Of a stretch of DNA of 64,000 nt, positions 45,846 through 57,923 are shown in pieces. The position numbers and the translations under genes were made by a program. The DNA comes from Isoetes taiwanensis (taxonomy: Eukaryota; Streptophyta; Lycopodiopsida; Isoetales; Isoetaceae). The stretch lies in contig JAJEKV010000065.1 in assembly GCA_021234155.1 (NCBI GenBank), positions 6,206,446 to 6,270,445 on the forward strand. The letters are read 5' to 3'. Positions within the stretch are counted from its first letter, which is position 1; every line of letters begins with the position of its first letter. Below the pieces are notes generated by a model. The model had not been told where the DNA came from. It saw only the letters and a program-made list of their open reading frames with translations, and made no database searches.

Positions 45846-48800
45846 GGGGACCGGCCCCATGCCTGGTGGAAGCCCTCCTAAAGTCTGTGTTAGTAACTAA
45901 GTGCACAAGAAAACTTCCTCCAAGATAGAGCAGCAAATCAAGAAACATCACATAATATTTATAAAAGTCAAAATGTTGTGGCAATGTGATGCCACCCACG
46001 CCAAACTGCACAAGAAAAAGATTACATACAACAACAATAACACAAAGTTCTAGTTCATAGGTTTCAGATGTAGCCCGCCGATGACTCAAGAGATCAAGTC
46101 GGCGGATTCTTGGGTCAGCAGCCCCGCACGCTCATGTGTGATCTTAGGTGCATGTAGCTCAACATTGGAGCCCAGGTCCTCCCAAGCAACACTAGAACGG
46201 CCAATCAATAGCCATGTAGAAACCCTCGTCAACGCTCTCAAGATCCCAAGGGGCTTATTCAATGGGCCCCTATCCCAACCAGATAATGCTTGTTATGAAC
46301 CTTCCATAGTGAAGACTGTTCAACCTCCCGGAGGATACACCAGGATCGTGACGGAATCATCAATCCCGAGCTTATCAAAGAGGGGTCAGGCTTAAGACCG
46401 ATGGCCTGCCTCCCCGCTGGTAATTCCCATCGCCTCCATGTCCACCCTACAAGAAAGCGCCGCCACCATAAATCCATGCTAAAACAAAATAAAAACAAAT
46501 ACACAAATGGAAGTTGTACAGCAAACAAGGTACACTAACGGCCATAATGTGATTCCCGGGGCAGGAATGGGGATGTAATCCACACCATGATCCGAATTCC
46601 CCAAGCTCGTAACTAAAGGATAAATCATGGAGATCCCAAAGTTACAATCCATCCCATCAGATGGCACGTAATCATCCCATTATTGCCGGTGCCAAGGCCA
46701 TTCTCCGCTCAACAGCACATACCCTGCAAACTAAACAGATAGTTCTCCAACATCGATGGCATACGCTACGGGATTCAAGAGAACGCTCCATGCTGCAACC
46801 TAACTTCTACGCTCATTCACATGAGCACCGCTTGGAAGGAATGATTCAGCCTGTCGCCCAAAGTGTACTTCCCACTTCTCATCATCCCGCAAAACAAGAA
46901 AGTCAAGCTTAGAGTGACCACCACATAAAATACAAAGTGTGTCGCCTTTATTCAAGAAATTCTGTTGTCCAACACACGCACCTTTTGTATCCCCAAAGAC
47001 CCCATCTTTACATAGAGATCCCTCCTTTTAAACATCGATTCAGATATGTTGTGGAGGAAGCAAATAGTGCACCTTTTACCAAAGTCTTTCATACAACACC
47101 CCCGCGACATAAAACAATACCGACCGGGTTTTGAAGTTCCAATTGAAACCCCTCTTAATAGCCTCATCCAAGGCCTTTTGGTGTCTTATATAACGAAGCC
47201 TAGCATAACTTGCATATGGAGGTGGTCTGTAGAAGACCCTCTCCAAATCAATAGCACCAGCCACACACCTTATATCACAAAATGACGAAAAGGACCAAAG
47301 AAACCGAAAGGGACATCTTGCCCCATAGCCCTAGGGTGTTACGTATAGACATCACTTGCCCCCGGCTCATTGCAAGACCTGGCATGTCAAGCGATTAGGC
47401 ATAGCAGGGAATTACCGCCTACACAAAAACCCGAACTACGCATAGAACCAGATGGGTACATAAAGAATGATGTGCCCCGCCTTTTTGGCTGCTCTTCTCA
47501 TAGTCATGAAGATAAAGAAAACAAGAAAAAAGGCGGCAAGCCTGAAGTAACTCGCTTCTATGTATGCCGCCGTGCAATGTATAAAGAACAATCCGCCCCC
47601 ATTTAACGTTGATTAAGGAGACACCCCAAGGTCTCGAATTAGCACGCCCTTCCCCGGGCTTTCATATGTCCAAACAAGACGCGGAGCTCGTATCCGCCAC
47701 TCCATTTTATGCCAAAAAATACGGCTTAACAGTAGAGACATTGAGGAGGATCACCATTTACTATGGCAAAGATTTTGATACTTGTTTCCTCAACAAGCTT
47801 TGGGATGCTAAGGTTCAAGCCTGTTAGGATGGCACACTGTCAACATTCGATCAATCTCATACTTACACGGGATCCAAAGCTGTTTCTCCTCCGACATTTG
47901 GTAGATTGATAGCTCCCCAATTGCATGCATGTACATTGCCTTCAATTGGAGAGGAAGATAGGCAGGGGAGGTGTATGAGGACAGATTTGTCACATACTAA
48001 TAGGCATCAATTGGGGGATGGACGTTTCTTTAGAATGGTCCGACATTCATCCACATCCAAACCCGTTATGCTAAGTTGATCCCATCTAACTAGCCGCCCA
48101 TGTGTCACGGGCAATGACTCCCCAATGGGTTCATTGGAGATCTTATTCCATGAGATCAGCGGATGGAGTGCACTTGGCTATGTCCCTCAAACTTGCATTG
48201 AAATTGAAATGTACCTTATATAGGCCAAAGATAATGTGACATCGCAAGTTTTTTTCCTCATAAACCCCTTCAAAACGAGGGTTTTAATCCCGGCAAGAAG
48301 TCGTTTGTTGTACTATTTCAATTGCATTTCATTGGCTAATTGGTTCTCGTGGATGATAAAAAAAAATTCAAGTTAATTCAATTGTTAACTTTTTCTCGCT
48401 GGACAACCCATTTTGGCCAAATGTTTTTTCTTAGAATGATGTTTCATTTTTTTGTAAATCGACCCTTTCTTTTAGCTGATAGTTTTCTCAACCTCAATCT
48501 AGCATGGGAAAGCATATGTCATAATGTGCTTCTACCAAATCCATAATCCTTTGCTGTATTAAATGAAACAGTGTGCCGCTTTCTTTTGAAAACATATTTG
48601 ATTCTTTTTCATTAAATAATGAGGTACTCAGACTATATTCTTCATATGCATTTTTTTTTGATGTAGCTAGAGCATCTATGCTTTTCAATTCATCCAACTC
48701 TATATTTATCTAATATACCTTCCTAGGTTCATTTGATGCATTTTAGAAAGCGGCCATGATCTATCTCTTCCAAAATGCAGAAGTATAAGGTTGTGGTGAC

Positions 48801-49017
48801 ATTGTCTTTAGAACTTTCTTAACTTTAGGCTTTTGAATATAGATCATAAGCTATTTTAATGTTTATACTTGGTACATGTATTCAATCCGTAAAAAGGTAA
48901 AGCATCATTTAATGGTACCACAACCGCTTGTTTATGGAAGAATATGCACTTTGGTAGTGATGGAGTAGCTTGTAAGCCCCTTTTCTCGGTCAAAAAGTTA
49001 GTATCACCCCCATACTC
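45846..49017. other. Unrecognised; transposon-like composition
   Basis: Compared with its neighbours, 45.9-47.8 kb is richer in GC and in open frames of 60-90 codons on both strands. I recognise no domain. From 47.8 to 49.0 kb it is ordinary AT-rich DNA. Confidence 0.3.
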
Positions 49018-49354
49018 TGTTAGAAATATGAAAGGGGCAAGAAAGAATGTGAGAACACAAGACTCTTTCCCACAACAAGATGAAACTTTTATTCATTATG
49101 AGATCAATATATACATGTGTATGAGCCATATTAGGCAAAGGCAAAGCAATCAGTAGTAATGTGCACGTCTTCTATAAATGAGAATCCGAACACTCTCCTA
49201 CAACTTTGATCTTTTCAACAAAATATATTGTATCTCATAAAATAAATATATCTCAATTGAGAGAGACTAAATGATGCATCACCATATTGCCCTCCTATAG
49301 CATTAGTCTCATGCTTGGACGAAAAACATTTTGTGGGTAAAAAGGAAAACAGGT

Positions 49355-49816
49355 AAAAGCCCATGGGAGACCGCCGAGTATTCAACCTTGAATGTGCCCC
49401 TGTATGCTCCTCGAGACACCTACATACATGGGTAGAAGTTGACCACCATAAACTAGATGATTTTGCCCCTGGGTTATAGGGTATGTCTGGTTAGAACGCG
49501 CATAGCTTGGCATAGAGCGTCTCGAAGTTCGAATCTCCATGGGTGCCTATATGCATGGGTAATTTTGCAAAGACTGGTAATCATTGTAGCATGGTATGAC
49601 ATAGACATGGTATAACCGGATGCTCGAGGATCTAGCATGGGGGTTCTAGTGGGAGAGATCAGAACGAGCCCATGGTAAACCGCCGAAAGCATTCGAACCT
49701 TTGAATGCCTGTATGGCTCGGTGACACCGGGCCATAAATGGGTAGAAGCGAATACTCATAAACGCTGCATCGATTTTGCCCAAGAAGGTTAAGGGCATGT
49801 TTGGCAGAACGCTACA
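49355..49816 (+). mobile_element. Miniature LTR element (TRIM/SMART-like), diverged third copy
   Basis: It is a relative of the 380-bp element at 7609. Left LTR about 49355-49505, right LTR about 49659-49816; both include CCATGG-A-ACCGCCGA, ATGGGTAGAAG and GATTTTGCCC. A primer-like TTGGCATAGAGCG (49507-49519) and the same polypurine tract, TTCTAGTGGGAGAGATC (49644-49660), are present, along with GATGCTCGAGGA upstream of it. The interior is about 150 bp. LTR divergence is clearly higher than in the 7609 copy. Confidence 0.75.
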
Positions 49817-50034
49817 AAACCCAAGCATTTCACCTAATTTGCAAACATAGTAGTAATTGCAGCCTTTCGAACATCCACTCTCAAAACAAATACGCACATG
49901 CAATTTGATATCCTTCATAGTCCACATATCCAGAAGAACTTTGATCATGTGGTTGCAGTACATATCATCCATGGGTCTATGTCAAAGAACGAATAACAAT
50001 ACCACACGATATTAGCAAACATTTGGCATTACCT

Positions 50035-50510
50035 CCAATGAGATGTAAGATTCAAATCTCCAATGAGTTTTGAATTAACATATATCAAAAATATAATTCA
50101 TCAAGGCAGAATCTTCAATGGGGTTGCAAGAATCCCATTGAAACAATAAATAGCATAATGGCCAATTTCCAGTAAGGTAATCTCCAATGAGAGGTTCAAT
50201 TATATATTGGCAATTTCCAGTAAATAACCTGCATTGAGTTGTTTAATAGATAATGACCAATTTCTAGTCAATCTCCAGTGAGATTGTGCAATTAGAAGTA
50301 AGTCAATCGCCAATGAGATGTTCAATTAGAGATCGCCAATTTCGGGTTAATCTCCAATGAGATTGTGAATAATATCTCGTCAATTTCTAGTTGCAATAAC
50401 ATATTCATCAATTTTCAATAAGCATCTCCAATGAGATTTTCAATAAGCATCTCCAATAAGATTAATAAGCATCTCCAATTCAATAACCACCTCCAATGAG
50501 ACACACTGGC
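50035..50510. repeat. CTCCAATGAGAT minisatellite
   Basis: About a dozen irregular copies of [T/C]CTCCAATGAGA(T/TT)-CAAT with spacers of 10-40 bp. Many are followed by CAATTTC-AGT or CAATAAGCA. Confidence 0.75.
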
Positions 50511-51324
50511 AAATCAGTCATCTGTCTTCAACAAGATAGTAGAACAATAAGAACAGATGCCAAGATATAATATGCCAAATGGAGATGCCATAAAATGTGA
50601 GCATCGTCATCAGGTGCAGTCATAGCATGTCCAAGTTCATCATTCAAAGCTTAGCTCATATGTATAATATATTGTGGTGTAGGTCCAACGACACATCAAT
50701 TTAAAGAAATCAATTGACACCTTGGATTATTCATGCACACAACTTGCATGCCACAATCAAGAATAATACACACATGCGCAATTTTAACAATGTAGCTAGC
50801 AGACCTATTAACATAAAGACTTTCATGATGCACGATTAACTTAACAGTTACAACTTTATGGAGGTATTTAACATCTCTAGGAATATAAAAGACTAAAAAT
50901 CATGCATATCCATATTCTTAGGCGGGATTCAATACCCTACGGTCTCCTATAGTCCCAAAACAGGCTAGTCACTAACACTTCAATAACTGAAGAAGTACTT
51001 ATTCTTTTCTACTTATTTTTTGGTTTTGACCTTTCAAATTCGGCTTATCATTTTGCTTTATAACTATGACTTCAACCTAGTGCTTTGCCTCATAATAAGA
51101 TTAATTCTTATAGACTGTAGGGATTGTAATGAACCTAGTTCTCGATACCATGTTAGAAATATGAAAGCAAGCAAGAAAAATGGGAGAACACAAGACTTTT
51201 TTCCCACAACAAGATGGAGCTTTATTCATTATGAGATGAATATATATATATACATGTGTGAAAAGGAGTTATTCCCTCGAATGTCTCACTATTCTTTTCT
51301 CGTTTTTTACGTTATTTTTCTTTA

Positions 51325-51640
51325 CATATTCTAAACGAGGTGCACCCCCGGACTACCATAGTCATCGGATTTGTCGCATCCTACGACCTGCATCGTATGT
51401 TGGGGCTGTGAGCACCCTCGTTTAAGCTTATAGTCATTTATGATTGAGAAGCCTATGATTTTGAAATATGAAATACGCTTTAAGCCTAAGGTTTTGAGGA
51501 AATATCAAACCTACATGCGGCTACGCCTAAAATTTTAGAAAATAAAATCACCGGGGCTCGAACCTCTACCAAAATAACTCAATGTCCTAATAAGATTACC
51601 TCAACCAATATAACCAGTGAGCTAATATGATTATTTTTTA
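51325..51640 (-). mobile_element. tRNA-derived SINE, copy 1
   Basis: Read on the minus strand: box A TTAGCTCACTGGTTA (about 51618-51632) and box B AGGTTCGAGCCCCGG (about 51543-51558), the best Pol III promoter pair in the window. The body runs leftward to GGTGCACCTCGTTTAGAATATG (about 51325-51345), an end shared with copies at 52600 and 56363. Confidence 0.7.
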
Positions 51641-51714
51641 TCTTGAATCTATGTTTTTTTTTATAACAACCCATTAAATTGTTTGAAGGACATATAGTCT
51701 ATGGTTTCAAGAAT

Positions 51715-51775
51715 TGTTATTTTTTACATCCATATCAAATCCCCCTGGAACCCCCTGTTATTTTGCTACATATTC
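51715..51775. repeat. Short repeat ending in CCCCCTGTTATTTTGCTACATATT
   Basis: Contains ATCCATATCAAATCCCCCTG and GAACCCCCTGTTATTTTGCT; nearly the same at 53150-53195. Its CCCCCTGTTATT-TGCTACA end equals the end of the 117-bp repeat on the minus strand. Confidence 0.65.
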
Positions 51776-52599
51776 GTACCATACTGATCACGAATGCTTG
51801 ACTCTTTTAGTCTCTTCTCTTTTCCCCAAATACCTCTGTAGTTGTCTGCACTAGGATGTCATTAAGCATGTTTCCATTCTCATATGCATTGTAATTTTCC
51901 CGTTCCCAGTTTGCTATCTCCATTTTAACGTTGTCTAGAAATTGGTCGGCATACTTGTTCTTGAAATATGGTGATGTGACAGGGTGATGTGGCATTGACC
52001 TCAAGGTTTTTTCTGCAAACCTTCGTATTTAAAGACTTTTTTGTCCAAGTGGCTTGATGACATGGCAAAATGGATGGACAAGTGTCATGTTAACATGGCA
52101 TTTGACATTCTATGCATAGTTTGTCTTGAAAAATTCTTTTTTGAGCTACCCAAAGTCAACATCTTGAGTGCCAATGAGGTTCAAAAATGGACCTGAGACT
52201 TTTTAAAAATGGATTTCAAGGCTAAATTAATGAATCAAGGCAACAAAATGGAAAATAATGGCATATAGTCAAAAAGCCATCAAAAGCGAGAATCCCCATA
52301 TTAGCAAATATTCAAACTTATAACATCTTTCAAACTTCAACTTGTCTTGTGAAAAGTGGCTCAAGCAATCAAAATTGCAACTAGTGATCTTTTTTTTTTT
52401 TTTTTCAAATCCTCGTAAATGTGCTGCAAGTAGAATTGTGACTCAATAACAAATGATGCTGTGAAAATGAGATTTAATTGGCACCATTGCCCGCACACTT
52501 AAACAATATGAAGGAACATAGAATCCAATGGCATTCTGATGTGAGTAGTTAAATTTTTTATTAAATGATATTTTGTTTATAATTTTGTTTATTTGTTTG

Positions 52600-52905
52600 T
52601 GCTACATATTCTAAATGAGGTGCATCTTAGACTATCTCCATCATCGGATCCTTCCATTCTATGACCTAGATTGTTTGTTGCTGCATCTAGATGCCTTTCA
52701 TTTCAGTTATAGTCACTTATGATTGGGGGCGCCTAAGATTTTGAATTATGAAATAGAAGTTCTCGTAAGGTTTTAAAATATGAAATATGGAGACTCAAAC
52801 CTTACAAAATAATCCAATATCTTAATAAGAATGCTTTAAACAATGCAACCAATAAAGTAAGAATGCTTTAACTTATGCAACCAGCAAACTAACGTGTTCA
52901 TTTTT
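52600..52905 (-). mobile_element. tRNA-derived SINE, copy 2
   Basis: Minus-strand box A TTAGTTTGCTGGTTG (about 52877-52891) and box B AGGTTTGAGTCTCC (about 52789-52802), followed by the same body and the GATGCACCTCATTTAGAATATG end. An internal duplication of TTAAAGCATTCTTA is visible near 52820-52870. Confidence 0.65.
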
Positions 52906-52917
52906 TCTAATGAATAC

Positions 52918-53090
52918 CCATTCAATATCACTTATGATTGGAGACGTCTACGATTTTTAAATATGAAATACAAGTTCTCCTAAGGTTTTGAAATATGAAA
53001 TATAAAGACTCAAACCTTACCAAAATAATTCAATATCTTAATGAGAATGCTTTATCAATACAACCAGCAAACTAACATGTTTATTTTTTT
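52918..53090 (-). mobile_element. tRNA-derived SINE, partial copy 3
   Basis: Minus-strand TTAGTTTGCTGGTTG, then AAGGTTTGAGTC, then the start of the same body. It is cut off near 52918, directly next to copy 2. Confidence 0.65.
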
Positions 53091-53261
53091 TAATGAATGG
53101 CCCATTCAATTGTTTTGGGGTAATAGTTTAAGGTCTCAGGAATAGTGATTTATGCATCCATATCAAATCCCCCTGGAACCCCCTATTATTTTATATTGAA
53201 GGACGTCATTCTATTCATCATCACATTATGAGTATATTTTACTCACATGGAAGCCAATCCA

Positions 53262-53540
53262 CTACCTAGGCGTGATATGCTAAGAACTGCTTTGCACATG
53301 ATTATCAATTGCAAATGGCAGGTTTAGGTCTCTACCACAGGACCCGTTCGTCATCGATATGCTAAGAGCTGCTTTGGATGTGATTATCAATTAGAAATGG
53401 CAGATTTAAGGTCTCTACCACAGGACCCGTTAGTCATATTTGAACTCGTGACCGTCCCATTACTAGACCGATATTGGCCAGATTTGAACTCGTGATCTCG
53501 GGTGTGGCGGTTTAAGGTCCTGCCACTAGACCATGCCCCC
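53262..53540 (-). mobile_element. Second tRNA-derived SINE family with internal duplication
   Basis: Minus strand: TGGTCTAGTGGCAGG (53519-53533) is a near-consensus box A and CGAGTTCAAATC (about 53481-53492) a box B. A second, shorter pair follows (GGTCTAGTAATGGG; GAGTTCAAAT at 53438-53447). The body then contains an approximately 82-bp tandem duplication (units sharing GATTATCAATT, AAATGGCAG and TCTACCACAGGACCCGTT). Confidence 0.65.
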
Positions 53541-53583
53541 TATTTTTAAGGAACCCCTATTATTATTTATGCGCATATTCTGA

Positions 53584-54026
53584 AATCAACACACAACTAC
53601 CATTAACATTATTAACACAAACCATTACATTTAACACATTTAAATTAAAATCCCCTTTAAACCCCTTTGGTTTGGGTGCATATTCACACGAGGGGGTTTT
53701 CAGGGCAACGAGCCGCCGGATGGGCATATTTGCCCCTTTATTCCAAGATCTGAACCGCATAGCGATCCTCGTTTGTGGGGTATGCATGTACAAGTTTTTG
53801 TATATTGTATATTAAGGTTTGCAAAAATACTATAAGGTTTGAGAGAATATACTTAATGGTGTTAATTTTGTACATGTATTGTAAAATATATTTTTGGGGC
53901 TCTCACGCCTCACGTAACCCGTGTGAAGATGCACCCAAACCAAAGGGGGTTTAAGGGGATTTTAATTTAAATGTGTTAAATGTAATGGTTTGTGTTAATA
54001 ATGTTAATGGTAGTTGTGTGTTGATT
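53584..54026. mobile_element. Inverted-repeat element with 107-bp arms (MITE/MULE-like), copy 1
   Basis: Arms 53584-53690 and 53920-54026 are inverse complements with only a few differences. They start AATCAACACACAACTACC and run through ACCATTACATTTAACACATT to TTTGGTTTGGGTGCAT. The interior of about 230 bp has no coding capacity. Long inverted arms without a transposase fit a non-autonomous Mutator-like or foldback element. No clear target duplication found. Confidence 0.85.
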
Positions 54027-56253
54027 GTTATATTAAAATTTTTTGGGCCCTTCGGCCCTAACTAAAGCAAACATAGGTAAACTTCATGGGCATAAATATT
54101 AATTACTAAAAAGCACAATAACATCATGACAAACAAATTATTTCCATTGCAAACAACTATGAGTACATTTTGTGTAATCACCACGCTGTCCCCTATGCCA
54201 AAAAGATGCCCGGTTGAACCAGGAAAGTTGTTCTAATTTGGCATTGGCATTCCATTGTAAGTAAAGCACTTTCTCTTGCTCGAATGGGTTAAACCTTGCT
54301 GAATGATTGATTTATTTCAACAAGGCTTCCACGTACCCCAATTTATCGAATTAGATGAGATTAGAGAAACAGAATGTAATGAATTATAAACCATCAACCT
54401 TACAATGGGGCGATTTATCAACCCAATTTACATACAATGCCCCAATTTATCGAATTAGATGGTCTGAGAAAAAGAAAGAATGTAGTGAATTATAAACCAT
54501 CAAACGCACACTGCCTGGGCGACTTCGGTCTTGAAGTTTTGTGCACTCTTGAAGAAGACCCAAAATAGTGTCTTTGGGTATAGGCATACCCCGCCGCATC
54601 ATCTTTGAGGACATGATTGGCTGGTGCAACCACACTTGGTTGCTTTTCGGTTAGCAATCTCGTTGATAACAACAAATAGACATTCTAACTTGAACAAAAT
54701 TATATAGGAAAAAAAATGCACCCAACGATGAAAATATCTAGCATTATAAAAGTGCCTACACGGATGAGGCACTTGACACAAAACAACAAGGCGAGTAAAA
54801 GAAAAACCACGGCGAAATCTTTTGTCTCACAACCATCCATCGGGTCAACCGCATTGTATGGCCATCCGAAAAGAGCCAATTATCACCTTCATTATGGCAT
54901 ATGAATTGCATCAAATAAACTTATTATATAGATGTACCGGTGAAATGCAAGACTCATAATCCTCCTACTTTGCAAGACTCATAATCCTCCTACTTTTAGA
55001 TTGTCGATGTTGACCCATTTAATAATCCATTTATGCATGTTGCTAAAACTGTAACTAGCAAATCGTTTGCATCCTAATAATGGTCATAAACCAAGTTTGC
55101 ATGTTGTTTCAAGGATAGACCCCTTCATTTTTGCAAGACAAGTAAACTCATACCATGTGTAATGGAAGTATAACATGGTTACCTTTTTCTCACATCGTTA
55201 TTGTATTTTTCTCCCACCGGCGATCTATAGTAGACAAAGCATGACCTCTCATTCTATCGAATATTAAAAGATGCTCCTTTACTCAAATCCTCTCCGAAAC
55301 ATATTACCAAAGCGTATGTGCAAAACGATGGTACCCACTAATACACACTTCGTTATTTAACGGGGTTCATGCTTCAATTAGATGAGACTAAGCAAAATGG
55401 TACGTCAATTTCCGCGATCTCCAAGAAAGCGGTTGTTAGATCAGCTCCACCGCCGTTTCGTTCGGGAGACCGAATCCTTTTTAAGCCTATTATTTTATGA
55501 ACGGACTAGTTTTCCAAACCCAATGGGCAAAACCGATGAGAGCATTGGCACAAAAAGTAAGATCCTAAAACCTAAGACGGGATCTAAAGAGCCCAATGGC
55601 GTTTTATGTTGCACGGATGCATTAGGGGGAAGAAATGCTTGAGAGAAGAGAAAATAATGGGCGAGCTACTAACCTCATCATCTTCTTCGATCCCCGGTAG
55701 CCTAGCTCCATGGTAACCCCAGAAATCAAGCCGGGATCACCCGCCGCTGCGGTTTAGAGCCTATGCAAGCATTAAAAATGCAAAAGCATTCAAGGAACGC
55801 CAATGCAAGCTACATCCCCTCGATTTTGAGGTCTAAACCAGGTTTCCGCAACCGGATCAAAGGATTTCAAGTATGTATATAGAAAACGACCATACAATCC
55901 AAGCTGCTGATTCTCGACCATCGCTTTTAACATTTGTGTATTCTCTTCTAACTAATCGGACCCGCTCATTTCAGGAAGGAGGAATTCGGATCTTTTCTGC
56001 GTCTGCCTGTTAAAACCGGACTTCTCAAAAAACAAGAACGGGCTCAAGATGTTCGGAACCCCGCAAAGACATTGTATTGCTTTCGATTCTTGCCTTCTTT
56101 CTTACTTACCCTAAAATAACCCTAAAACATGATGGCACGATGCTTGCATGCAAAACCCTGAAAATGGCAACTAAAAAAAAAGAGGGCTTTTGTTGTGAGC
56201 CCTTGGATGTTGGACCATTGAAAAAAAAAAGTTAAATCAACGACTAAGAAATG
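54027..56253. other. Intergenic, small tandem repeat only
   Basis: A 25-bp duplication (GCAAGACTCATAATCCTCC) is at 54946-54995, and a diverged duplication around CCCCAATTTATCGAATTAGATG is at 54336 and 54440. Open frames are short and unrecognised. Confidence 0.4.
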
Positions 56254-56368
56254 GTGCACTCTAGATGTACGCATTAGTACATCCATTCAAATACGCCATG
56301 AAATCTTAGGAAAACCTTTGTGAAAAGCGTACAAAAACACAAAGAAAACCCCCTGTTATTATGCTACA
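56254..56368 (-). repeat. Dispersed 117-bp repeat, copy 3
   Basis: Inverse of the copies at 39293 and 41579: GTGCACTCTAGATGTAC to CCCCCTGTTATTATGCTACA. It abuts the SINE copy at 56363, sharing the TGCTACATATT junction. Confidence 0.75.
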
Positions 56369-56562
56369 TATTCTAAATGAGGTGCACCCTGGTCTTCCTC
56401 GGTTATCGAATTCATTCATCCTACAGCTCAGATCGTATGTTGAGGCCTCTAGGCGCCTATTAACTTGAATACGAAATATAAGTTTGCCTAAGGTTTTAAA
56501 ATGTGAAATACGGAGAGTCGAACCTTACCAAAATAATTCAATACTCTAGTAGCTTTGTATAA
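56363..56562 (-). mobile_element. tRNA-derived SINE, copy 4 (5' part lost)
   Basis: Minus strand: AAGGTTCGACTCTCC (about 56514-56528) box B, then the same body, then GGTGCACCTCATTTAGAATATG. Box A is missing, so it is 5'-truncated. Confidence 0.65.
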
Positions 56563-57000
56563 AGAACCTTCGAAGAAGAGATGAGTCCAATGATCAACTA
56601 AACAAAGTATTGATTCCTATTTACCTAAGTCACATCTGAATTGGGGAGGTAGACACATCCTCAGAAGATTTGAAAGAAGGGTGGTTGCTTAAAACTAGCA
56701 GGCATTGAGGAAGTTTATAACACTATTAGTAACATTCGTAAGGCATATGCTCCTCCTCCTTCTGACCAACACTATGTTAGTCCTAGGAAAGATAGACCAA
56801 AATATCTAGGCATAGAAGGTTATGAACCTTCTAGTGACTTCTAGTGCCACCAATTGTGGTAGTAAGACCATCAAAGATAGAGAACTATTCAATGTGGTTG
56901 GGATACACCATCTCTGATATTTGCAAAGAAGATGGTAATATTAACCTCAATAGTGTGCATGTGGTGTCCAGTGCATCAATTTACTAATGTTTTGAATAAA

Positions 57001-57435
57001 GAAAGATGATGGAAATTTGTATAGGTTCAGAAATGGAGAAGAATGGTGCATTATAGCATTATATGTGGATGATAATATCATGGTGGCAAAGGGCACAAAA
57101 ACCTTGCTTAAATGCAAAGAGATTCTAAATAAAAAGTTTCAAATGTCTGACCTTGGTGAGTTAAAAAGATTCTTGGGGATTGAAGTGTTCAGAAATAGAG
57201 ATAACATAATTTTAGCTTTAAGCCAGCAAACTCATATTCAGAATATGTTGAGCAGGTTTGGTATGATAGATTGCAATGTAGCAAGTACACCTATTGTACC
57301 TGGCCACAAAATTTTGAGGAAGATGTGTCCTCAAACAGTAGATGAACAGAAACAAATGGAAAAAGTACCATACAGATCATTAATAGGGTGTTTATCATAT
57401 GTTGCAAATTGCACGAGACCTGACATACTAGAGCC
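57001..57435 (+). pseudogene. Ty1/copia reverse transcriptase fragment, open frame
   Basis: About 145 codons without a stop. Motifs in order: KKDDGNLYRFRNGEEW, the catalytic box LYVDDNIMVA, FQMSDLGELKRFLGIEV, NMLSRFGMIDCNVASTP and YRSLIGCLSYVANCTRPDIL, where similarity stops. It is the second half of RT only; integrase and RNase H are absent. The frame opens within the element, so no true start is expected. It is better preserved than the 6.4-12.2 kb element and belongs to a different copia lineage. Confidence 0.9.
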
Positions 57436-57923
57436 AAAACCATGGTGAAAAGCCAAGATTTGGAACAAATAGTAGGGCACTTGCACATGGATCCCAGCTT
57501 TGAGCTCGAAGCAGATGCCTATGGCGGCAGATTCAATGCATGAGGGGGCACCTTTCTTGGCACTTAGGGCTCTTATCTTTCAAAGGACAAAAGACAGAAA
57601 CATTGTAATTGATTTGTTCTACCCCAACATTCAGAGACAATGGCGACGACACTTCACATAGAAAATTCAGTGCTAGGATTCCTTATCGATAACCTGGATA
57701 TTTCGGAAAGGAACAAAGCAAGATTGCAAATGCAGACATTTGAGGAAGGAGATGTGAGGATTCAAAGAGGTTCTAATAAGCAATCATTGTTCAGGTATAG
57801 AAAGCTTACTTTAAGAAAGTATAAGAATTCGTACTTCAGTGTGTTGTTGCATGTAGATGTTGATGCTACAATGATATTCTTCGATTATTGTAAAGATGCA
57901 TACTTTATGATCCTGCTATAAAC
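57436..57923. other. Unrecognised open frame region
   Basis: A 93-codon + frame from ATG 57640 reads MATTLHIENSVLGFLIDNLD and so on, with no family I know. It might be the 5' end of another retroelement Gag, but I cannot support that. Confidence 0.25.

Larger units (their letters stand above)
49018..51265 (-). mobile_element. LTR element on the minus strand (gutted copia-like)
   Basis: Direct repeats 49018 to about 49130 and 51149 to about 51262 both start TGTTAGAAATATGAAAG and share AGAACACAAGACT, CCCACAACAAGATG and TTTATTCATTATGAGAT. Immediately before 51149 the minus strand reads TGGTATCGAGAAC, a primer-site-like sequence, so transcription would be leftward with the 5' LTR at the higher coordinates. 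The interior of about 2 kb has no readable pol. It contains a miniature LTR element and a CTCCAATGAG minisatellite. Confidence 0.65.
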
